A stretch of 5,024 nt of DNA, taken from NCBI GenBank assembly GCA_937872125.1, contig CALMNY010000507.1, forward strand, positions 1 to 5,024, read 5' to 3'. The DNA is from an uncultured Candidatus Competibacteraceae bacterium (GTDB lineage Bacteria > Pseudomonadota > Gammaproteobacteria > Competibacterales > Competibacteraceae). The notes beneath the pieces are model-generated. The model had not been told where the DNA came from, did no database searches, and worked only from the letters and a program-made list of their open reading frames with translations. The position numbers and the translations under genes are program-made. Below are positions 1 to 5,024 of the stretch, one piece after another (the first letter of the stretch is position 1; each line of letters opens with the position of its first letter).

Positions 1-1587
1 CAGCGCCGCCGGCTGCACGATCTCCGAACCCCCACCGTCTTCCATGGCGGGCGGCGCCAGGTACAGATCAGCGTTGAGCAGGTCGTTGATCCAGATCGCT
101 ACGCCGCCCCGGAAGCTGTCCACCATCACCCCGACGCCGACCGTGGTGGCGAACGCGACCATCAGCGCCGCCACCGCGATGCCGGTGCGGCTGAGATGGC
201 GGGCGACATCGCGGTTGGCCATGCGCGCCAGCAGGCCCAGCCGGGCGGCCAGCGGCCGATTCAACCGCACCAGGCCGACCACGACCGGCGGGGTCAGCAG
301 CGCGCAGCCAAGAATCAGCAGAAACAGCCCAACGAAACCGGGAACCAGTGCGTGGGAGAATCCCAGGATCAACCCGCCGCCGCCCAGCAGCGCCAGCCCG
401 GTCAGAACCAGCCGGGGCAGGGCGGCTCGCCAGCGGGTTTCCAGATGGGCGCGGCTCAAGGCCAGGCCGGGGGGAACGGCGGCGGCTTCCCGCGCTGGCA
501 GCCAGGCCGCCGCCAGCGTGGCCAGCAGGCCCAGCGCCGCGCCTTTGGCCAGCGACCACGGATCAATGAAAAACTCGCGGACGCTGAGCACGTAGTACAG
601 ATCGTTGATGGTGCGGGTGACCAGATGCACCAGCCCGGAACCGAGCCACAGGCCCAGCAACCCGCCGAGCAGCGTGCCCGCCAGTCCGAGCAGCAGCGCC
701 TCACCCAGGATGCCGAGGAGCAGTTCCCGGCGGCTGACGCCCAGCGCCCGCAACATGCCCAGCAGGGCGCGGCGTTGCACCACCGAAAAGCTGATGGCGT
801 TGTAGATCAGGAACAGGCCCACCACCAGCGCCAGCAGGCTCATAGCCGTCAGATTGAGGGAAAAGGCGGCGCTGAGGTCCGCCGTGGCCTGGTTGCGTTG
901 CGCCGGCCGTTCCAGCCGCAGGTTCGACGGCAACCCGGCGCGCAGTTCGGCGGCCAAGCTTTCGCCAGCGGTCCCTTCCGGCAGGATGAGATCAATGTGA
1001 CTGAGCCGCCCAGCGTGGCCCAGCAGGGTCTGCGCGGTGGCGATGTCGGTGATGATGAGGCCGTCCAGTTCCGGTCCGTTTAGCGTGCCGGCGCGGCGCA
1101 GGGTAAAACGCTGTTCGCCGCGTCGCAGCGTGACCTGGTCGCCGAGGGATGCTGGCAGCAGGGCGGCGTCCGGCCGCAACAGCAGCGCGCGCAGATCAAA
1201 CGCGCCGCCGGTGACATCGGCGGCAGGATCACGAAACGGCGCTTCGGTGAAGGGGTCAACGCCGAGGATTTGCAGCAGTTGGCCGGGCTGGTCGGCGCGC
1301 GGCAAAGTGCCGGTGACCACCGGAGCCGCTTGGCGGATACCGCGCTCCAGGCGCCACTGGACATAGACGGCTTCGGGTACGCCTTGCGGTCCACCGACCA
1401 GGCGATGGGTAGCGTGACCGGTCAGGCGGTTCATGGCCAGATCGAAACTGCGTCGGGCGCTGGCATTGGCCAGATCCACCGCCAGGACTACGGCGACGCC
1501 GAGCGCGATGCCGAGAATCGCCAGCCCCAGTTGCCAGGGATGGCGCAGCGGATGACGCCACAGCGCCCGCCAGAGCAGCGGCGTCAT
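1..1587 (-). CDS. FtsX/MacB-type ABC transporter permease, large form (partial, C-terminus outside window)
   Basis: This is the inner-membrane permease of an ABC exporter; its ATPase is the gene just upstream. The frame is open for 529 codons from the ATG at 1587-1585 to the left edge, where it is cut. Visible topology: a short cytoplasmic N-terminus, TM1 at about residues 19-39, and a periplasmic domain at about 40-242. An FtsX core follows, with TM segments near 246-270, 292-322 and 345-363 and the typical cytoplasmic stretch '[18 protein letters not shown]' at 272-289. A second half then begins, with hydrophobic stretches near 391-410 and 416-440, '[15 protein letters not shown]' at 455-469, another TM at about 470-489, and a new periplasmic region. 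This suggests a duplicated two-FtsX-module permease of roughly 800 residues or more, unlike the approximately 400-residue LolC/LolE or TagS. The start overlaps the ATPase stop as ATGA, so translation is probably coupled. Family is confident; the substrate (lipoprotein, lipid or peptide) cannot be read from sequence. Confidence 0.9.
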   Translation of the reverse strand, partial: MTPLLWRALWRHPLRHPWQLGLAILGIALGVAVVLAVDLANASARRSFDLAMNRLTGHATHRLVGGPQGVPEAVYVQWRLERGIRQAAPVVTGTLPRADQPGQLLQILGVDPFTEAPFRDPAADVTGGAFDLRALLLRPDAALLPASLGDQVTLRRGEQRFTLRRAGTLNGPELDGLIITDIATAQTLLGHAGRLSHIDLILPEGTAGESLAAELRAGLPSNLRLERPAQRNQATADLSAAFSLNLTAMSLLALVVGLFLIYNAISFSVVQRRALLGMLRALGVSRRELLLGILGEALLLGLAGTLLGGLLGLWLGSGLVHLVTRTINDLYYVLSVREFFIDPWSLAKGAALGLLATLAAAWLPAREAAAVPPGLALSRAHLETRWRAALPRLVLTGLALLGGGGLILGFSHALVPGFVGLFLLILGCALLTPPVVVGLVRLNRPLAARLGLLARMANRDVARHLSRTGIAVAALMVAFATTVGVGVMVDSFRGGVAIWINDLLNADLYLAPPAMEDGGGSEIVQPAAL

Positions 1588-2288
1588 GGATTCAATTCCC
1601 GAATGCGTCCGTTGTCCAGCATCAGAATCCGGTCGGCGCGGGCGGCGACTTCCCGACTGTGAGTGACCATAACCATGGTGGTTTCCGCCTGGCGGTGCAG
1701 GGTTAGCAGCAGTTCCAGGATGCGTTCGCCGGTCGCGGCGTCGAGATTGCCGGTGGGTTCGTCGGCCAGCAGCAGCCAGGGGCCATGCACCAGCGCCCGG
1801 GCCAGGGCCAGTCGCTGCTGTTCACCGCCGGACAGCCGTTCCGGGAAGCTGGCGCGGCGGTCACCCAGCCCGACCTGATCCAGCAGTTCCAGCGCCCGCT
1901 CGCGCTGATCCGGAGCCGCAAGGCCGTTCAGTTCCAGCGGCAGCAGCAGATTTTCCGCCACGGTCAGGGTCGGGATCAGGTTGAAAAACTGGAACACGAA
2001 ACCGATGTGCCGGCGACGGAAGCGGGTGCGCTCGACCTCGGACAGCGCGGTCAGCAAGCGGTCGCTGATGCGAATCTGGCCGGCGTCCGGCAGGTCAATG
2101 CCGCCCAGCAGGTTGAGCAAGGTGGATTTGCCGGAACCGGACTGACCGAGCAGGGCGACGAACTCGCCCCGCCCGATGTCCAGGTCCAGGTCGGCAAAAA
2201 TGACCCGTTGCTGGTCGCCCTCGGTGTAGTGCTTGCGCAGGTTGCGAAGCGCGATGAAGGCAGGCGTGGTCACGATCAGGATCGCCAC
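1584..2288 (-). CDS. ABC transporter ATP-binding protein, LolD/MacB class
   Basis: A 234-residue nucleotide-binding subunit that would power the adjacent FtsX-type permease by ATP hydrolysis at the inner membrane. All ABC motifs are intact: Walker [10 protein letters not shown] (48-56), Q-loop Gln100 in '[14 protein letters not shown]', signature LSGGEQQR (152-159), Walker B LLLADEP (172-178, catalytic Glu177), D-loop GNLD (180-183) and switch His210. '[18 protein letters not shown]' and 'ADEPTGNLD' are typical of the LolD/FtsE/MacB group. The size fits a stand-alone subunit. The annotated start is a GTG at 2288-2286, which overlaps the sheath gene by 13 bp. A second in-frame GTG at 2273-2271, two bases after the sheath stop, would give a 229-residue protein and is equally possible, since neither has a clear Shine-Dalgarno. 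Its stop (TGA, 1586-1584) overlaps the permease ATG. The family is certain. Which exporter it belongs to is not: Lol, MacB and T6SS TagT are all related. Confidence 0.95.
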   Translation of the reverse strand: MAILIVTTPAFIALRNLRKHYTEGDQQRVIFADLDLDIGRGEFVALLGQSGSGKSTLLNLLGGIDLPDAGQIRISDRLLTALSEVERTRFRRRHIGFVFQFFNLIPTLTVAENLLLPLELNGLAAPDQRERALELLDQVGLGDRRASFPERLSGGEQQRLALARALVHGPWLLLADEPTGNLDAATGERILELLLTLHRQAETTMVMVTHSREVAARADRILMLDNGRIRELNP

Positions 2289-3793
2289 GCGCCGGCCAGG
2301 GCCGCCGATGGATCGGCCAGCGACTGAAACCGCGCCAGCCGAACCACGTTGCGCTGGCGATGGCCCAGCAGCGCCATCGGTCCGCGCGCGAGAGTTTCCA
2401 GCATGGCCCGCTCGCTTAACAGAACCTCGGCAGCCGGTTGCATCAACCGTTCACCGGCTTCTTCGTAGACGTGAGCGGGGCAGTCATCGAGTTCCAGCAC
2501 GTCGCCGGGGCTGAAATCCCAGCCGTTTTCCGCAAACGCCGCCGCGATCAGCCGCGCGCAGACAAAGGCTGGATTACCCCAAAGGTACGCGGCGGGATCG
2601 CGGCCCCCCGGCATTTCCTCGAAGGCAAACGCTTCGACCGCTTCGGTCTTTTTGCCGTAGGGCAGGCGCAATAAAACACGCGGCAGGGCCAGACCGAGCC
2701 ACGGCGCGATGTCGCACTGGCGCAGCGCCCGCCAGCGTTGTTCCGCTTCGGTCGGCGACGGCGGCCAGCGTGCGGGATCGGCCAGCGCCGCCGCTGACTC
2801 GCAGCCCAGCAGTTCCGGTTTGGCCGCCGCCAGGAACGGCCCACCGGCGGCGGCCGCGACAGTCCCCAGCATGGCCAGCAGCGCGATGTCTTCGGGCGCC
2901 GCGCCAAAGACGTAGTCGCCGATCAGCAGCGTCCAGGGTTCGCCATCGGGCATTTGTACCCCGCGTTCGATCAGCAGAGTGTAGAGGCTGGTTGCCGCTG
3001 GTTTGCCACCCGCTGCGCGCAGGTCGAGGAACAATTCTTGCTGGGTGACATCGAGCAGGAAGACGCGCGCTCCATCATCATCCAGGTTGGCGACCAGACT
3101 GTGGACGCCGCGCCACGTCGCTTCCAGCGCCTGAAAGGCCGGCTGATGCAGGATCGCCCGCATCTGGTCGCTAATGGCGGCGTCCACGGCGGCGACCCAG
3201 GCGGACTGGCGCGGATCGGTATGCACGATGTGCGGCTGAACGACGGCTTGCAGCAAGCTTTGGATCGCGGTCATGCCCGCCTCGGCGGGTCGGGCGGTGG
3301 ACGGAGCGGCGGGCGTGCGACCCAGCAGGCGTTCGAGCAGCGCCGCGTCGCCTTCCGCTGGCGCAGGCGATTCAGAATGGACCGGTTCCGGTGGGGTTGG
3401 GGGGGCCAATTCGGCTGCCGCCTGGGCAAAACTGGCCGGATCGAGCAGGCGGGCGCGGCTGCGGCGCAGGGCCTGAAACAGATCCAGCCGCTGATACAGC
3501 GCATCGGGGTGAAAATCGTCCAACTGGGCAAAGCGAACCGTGAGGTCCGCGCCAGCCGCCAGCGGCAACCGCAACGCAGGCTCCAGCCGGGCCATGACTG
3601 CGTTGAACCGGTCGGTGTCCACCGCCAGCAGGGGCCGACTGGCAAGGTCCGGCCTGGCGGCGGGCGTTTCGCGCGAACCGCGCCCGCTGAAGTCCGCCAT
3701 GATCAGGAAACGCGGCGGCGCGTCGGAATCGCGGCGACTTGGGGTCGGGGCGGACTTTGGCAGGTTTAACTGAAATTCCATTCGACCGGGCAT
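2276..3793 (-). CDS. T6SS contractile sheath protein, TssB-TssC-like single-chain fusion
   Basis: A 505-residue type VI secretion sheath protein. Residues about 5-128 match TssB/VipA features: '[11 protein letters not shown]' (29-39) resembles the TssB 'V.GDFSG' motif, '[20 protein letters not shown]' (55-74) its 'DRDNFDEVM.RI.P' element, and 'LDDFHPDAL' (91-99) its 'DFEPEA' element. A Pro/Ala-rich linker follows at about 129-172. Residues about 173-505 match TssC/VipB: '[15 protein letters not shown]' (220-234), 'LLIGDYVFG' (289-297), '[19 protein letters not shown]' (366-384), 'YLWGNPAF' (403-410) and '[16 protein letters not shown]' (456-471). In canonical systems two genes encode these parts, and their heterodimers form the cytoplasmic sheath that contracts to fire the Hcp-VgrG tube. 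I chose the ATG at 3793 because a GGAG lies 10 nt upstream (3807-3804); the internal ATG at 3781 is too far from it. The gene is first in a coupled operon with the ABC genes and divergent from vgrG. It could form a working sheath, a modified sheath element or an accessory protein. Confidence 0.88.
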   Translation of the reverse strand: MPGRMEFQLNLPKSAPTPSRRDSDAPPRFLIMADFSGRGSRETPAARPDLASRPLLAVDTDRFNAVMARLEPALRLPLAAGADLTVRFAQLDDFHPDALYQRLDLFQALRRSRARLLDPASFAQAAAELAPPTPPEPVHSESPAPAEGDAALLERLLGRTPAAPSTARPAEAGMTAIQSLLQAVVQPHIVHTDPRQSAWVAAVDAAISDQMRAILHQPAFQALEATWRGVHSLVANLDDDGARVFLLDVTQQELFLDLRAAGGKPAATSLYTLLIERGVQMPDGEPWTLLIGDYVFGAAPEDIALLAMLGTVAAAAGGPFLAAAKPELLGCESAAALADPARWPPSPTEAEQRWRALRQCDIAPWLGLALPRVLLRLPYGKKTEAVEAFAFEEMPGGRDPAAYLWGNPAFVCARLIAAAFAENGWDFSPGDVLELDDCPAHVYEEAGERLMQPAAEVLLSERAMLETLARGPMALLGHRQRNVVRLARFQSLADPSAALAGAWRS

Positions 3794-3803
3794 GGCGTGG
3801 AGT

Positions 3804-3807
3804 CTCC
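3804..3807 (-). promoter_or_regulatory. Ribosome binding site of the sheath gene
   Basis: On the minus strand GGAG (3807-3804) sits 10 nt before the ATG at 3793. It decides between that ATG and the in-frame ATG four codons later (3781), which would have a spacing of 22 nt. Confidence 0.5.
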
Positions 3808-3861
3808 GGAAGCGGGTGATTCTGACAGTTTAGTGCGAATCCGGCGGCGCGGATGAGCAGA

Positions 3862-3877
3862 TGGCCGGTTTTTCGCA
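3862..3877 (+). promoter_or_regulatory. Candidate sigma-54 (RpoN) -24/-12 promoter of vgrG
   Basis: The 16-mer TGGCCGGTTTTTCGCA fits the RpoN consensus TGGCACG-N4-TTGCW at 9 of 12 defined positions. It has the near-invariant GG (3863-3864) and GC (3875-3876) with exactly 10 bases between them. Transcription would start near 3888, leaving a leader of about 40 nt before the vgrG ATG. Established knowledge: hcp/vgrG operons in several gammaproteobacteria depend on sigma-54 and a VasH-type enhancer-binding protein. Use here is inferred; the site has three mismatches and was found by eye. Confidence 0.45.
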
Positions 3878-3916
3878 TAGGGTTACGCTAAACTTCAGTC
3901 CAATGACCGCGGGCAT

Positions 3917-3928
3917 GGAGAGACGAGG
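3917..3928 (+). promoter_or_regulatory. Ribosome binding site of vgrG
   Basis: The purine-rich run GGAGAGACGAGG precedes the ATG at 3931. GGAG (3917-3920) lies 10 nt before the start, at the long end of normal spacing, while GAGG (3925-3928) is too close at 2 nt. The run supports 3931 over the out-of-frame ATGs at 3903 and 3915. Confidence 0.6.
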
Positions 3929-3930
3929 AC

Positions 3931-5024
3931 ATGGCCAGCATCACGCAAAAACATCGAATGATCGCCGTCAATACGCCCCTGGGCGAGGACGTGCTGGTCT
4001 TTGGCCGGATGACGGCGACCGAGCAACTGAGCCGGTTGTTCGAGTTCGACGTGGAACTGTTCAGCGAGAAGACCGATATCCAGATCACGGAGGTGTTGGG
4101 CAAGAACGTGACGGTCCGGCTGGAGATGCCCAACAAGCGCGGCACCCGCTACTTCAACGGCTTCGTGACCCGGTTTGGTTATATCGGCACCCGTGGCTTG
4201 CGTTACGGCGCTTATCGGGCGACGCTCAGTCCCTGGCTGTGGTTTCTGACGCGCACTGCCGATTGCCGCATTTTTCAGAACAAGAAAGTTCCCGACATCA
4301 TCAAAGAGCTTTTCCGCGAGCAGGGCTTCACCGATTTCAAGGATATGCTGAGCGGCAGTTATCGGGAATGGGAATACTGCGTGCAATATCGGGAGACGGA
4401 TTTCAATTTTGTCAGCCGGTTGATGGAACAGGAAGGGATCTATTACTACTTTACCCATGAAAATGGCAAACACACACTGGTGCTGGCCGATGGCTACAGC
4501 TCGCATAGCAAGTTTGCCGGTTATGACCAGATTCCCTATTTCCCGCCGGATATCCACGATCATCGTGAACGCGATCATCTGTCGGAATGGCTGTCGTTCA
4601 AACAGGTGCAGCCGGGCGCCTATGCGCTGAACGATTTTGATTTCAAGGCGCCGCGCAAAAACCTGCGCGCAGTGCTGAACCAGCCCAAGAGTCACGCCCT
4701 GGCCGATTTTGAGATGTATGACTATCCGGGTGAATACGTCGAACCGGGCGATGGCAATAATTACTCCAAGATTCGCTTGCAGGAATTATTGGCGCAGCAC
4801 GAGATCGCGCAGGGGCGGGGCAACGCCGCCGGATTGGCGGTAGGCTATCTGTTCAGTCTGACCCAGTGCCCGCGCGACGAGCAGAACCGGGAATATTTGA
4901 TCGTGTCGGCGACGCATCGGCTGGAGTCGGACGAATATGAATCCTTTTCTGGCGGGGCGATTTCCGGCAAACCGTATCTGGGCGAGATCGTCGCCATCGA
5001 GGCCAAGCAGCCCTACCGGGCGCC
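3931..5024 (+). CDS. vgrG: Type VI secretion system tip protein VgrG/TssI (partial, C-terminus outside window)
   Basis: VgrG trimers form the spike capping the Hcp tube of the T6SS and carry effectors into target cells; they resemble the phage T4 gp27-gp5 hub and needle. The frame is open for 364 codons from the ATG at 3931 to the right edge. The N-terminus 'HRMIAVNTPLGEDVLVFG' (8-25) and 'QLSRLFEFDVELFSE' (32-46) are classic VgrG openings. The strongest mark is 'YRETDFNFVSRLMEQEGIYY' (153-172), conserved in the gp27-like (Phage_GPD) domain. 'EMYDYPGEYVEPGDG' (232-246) and 'YLIVSATHRLES' (313-324) are also typical. The cut at 'QPYRA' falls just before the expected gp5-like OB fold and beta-helix needle, so any C-terminal effector extension is unseen. 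The gene is divergent from the sheath-ABC operon and has lower GC than it. Role is confident; cargo, probably encoded downstream or fused, is unknown. Confidence 0.97.
   Translation, partial: MASITQKHRMIAVNTPLGEDVLVFGRMTATEQLSRLFEFDVELFSEKTDIQITEVLGKNVTVRLEMPNKRGTRYFNGFVTRFGYIGTRGLRYGAYRATLSPWLWFLTRTADCRIFQNKKVPDIIKELFREQGFTDFKDMLSGSYREWEYCVQYRETDFNFVSRLMEQEGIYYYFTHENGKHTLVLADGYSSHSKFAGYDQIPYFPPDIHDHRERDHLSEWLSFKQVQPGAYALNDFDFKAPRKNLRAVLNQPKSHALADFEMYDYPGEYVEPGDGNNYSKIRLQELLAQHEIAQGRGNAAGLAVGYLFSLTQCPRDEQNREYLIVSATHRLESDEYESFSGGAISGKPYLGEIVAIEAKQPYRA

Larger units (their letters stand above)
3794..3930. promoter_or_regulatory. Divergent intergenic region between sheath-ABC operon and vgrG
   Basis: These 137 bp separate two divergent start codons and must hold the vgrG promoter and probably that of the minus-strand operon. 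Facing right, the best candidate is a sigma-54-type element at 3862-3877 (separate entry). Facing left, I see no convincing sigma-70 pair: CAGAAT on the minus strand near 3825 is a possible -10 without a matching -35. Two symmetries could be operator half-sites: ATCCG-6 nt-CGGAT at 3839-3854, and AGTTTAG (3827-3833) paired with CTAAACT (3888-3894). Both are short enough to occur by chance. Confidence 0.6.

Noticed and set aside
196..1083. Long plus-strand open frame (295 codons, very Gln-rich) opposite the permease gene
   Set aside because: It is the antisense shadow of the permease frame: abundant Leu CTG codons read as Gln CAG on the other strand. The low-complexity product has no recognisable domain, while the minus strand gives a clear FtsX permease.
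1785..2327. Plus-strand open frame of 180 codons opposite the ABC ATPase
   Set aside because: It lies antisense to a gene with every ABC motif intact. Its Gln/Ala-rich product matches no family I know, and the frame is explained by high GC.
2954..3769. Plus-strand open frame of 271 codons opposite the sheath gene
   Set aside because: It is antisense to the TssB-TssC-like gene, with an Arg/Gly/Gln-rich product typical of GC-rich shadow frames and no motif or convincing ribosome binding site.
3827..3894. Inverted repeat AGTTTAG / CTAAACT in the intergenic region as a shared operator or terminator stem
   Set aside because: With 7 bp and a 54-bp gap, such a pair is expected roughly every other time by chance in 137 bp. 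No T-run follows it, so it is not a terminator, and it is kept only as a remark in the intergenic entry.
3861..4460. Plus-strand open frame of 199 codons starting upstream of vgrG
   Set aside because: It is in a different frame from VgrG and overlaps its conserved core. The purine-rich run at 3917-3928 better serves the ATG at 3931.
3895..4695. Minus-strand open frame of 266 codons opposite vgrG
   Set aside because: The opposite strand encodes an unmistakable VgrG through this whole stretch, and the antisense product has no recognisable domain.

Overview
The window is GC-rich DNA from a Gram-negative bacterium, probably a proteobacterium. The protein content points there: a type VI secretion (T6SS) VgrG, a T6SS contractile-sheath protein, and an FtsX-type ABC exporter. 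A gammaproteobacterium is my best guess, but nothing here fixes the genus. There are four protein-coding genes and one short divergent intergenic region. I found no RNA gene, mobile element, CRISPR array or convincing terminator.

Layout: positions 1-3793 hold three genes on the minus strand, read right to left. The first (3793 to 2276) encodes a 505-residue T6SS sheath protein. Its N-terminal part resembles TssB/VipA (small sheath subunit) and its C-terminal part resembles TssC/VipB (large sheath subunit), in one chain. Its end overlaps the start of an ABC ATPase gene of the LolD/MacB class (2288 to 1584). That gene's stop overlaps the start of a large FtsX-type permease gene by ATGA (from 1587, running off the left edge). 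The overlaps imply one translationally coupled operon. Positions 3794-3930 are a 137-bp divergent intergenic region carrying a good sigma-54-type -24/-12 candidate facing right. From 3931 a VgrG (TssI) gene runs off the right edge; the visible 364 residues cover the gp27-like head and stop before the gp5-like needle.

How the parts may work together: VgrG is the tip spike of the T6SS tube and the sheath drives it. The window shows no Hcp, TssE, TssK, ClpV or membrane-complex gene, so it looks like an auxiliary vgrG locus or the edge of a cluster. The most interesting points are the single-chain TssB-TssC-like protein and its tight coupling to an ABC exporter. The latter recalls, without matching, the TagT/TagS ABC pair linked to the Pseudomonas H1-T6SS. 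The vgrG gene is visibly less GC-rich than the operon beside it.
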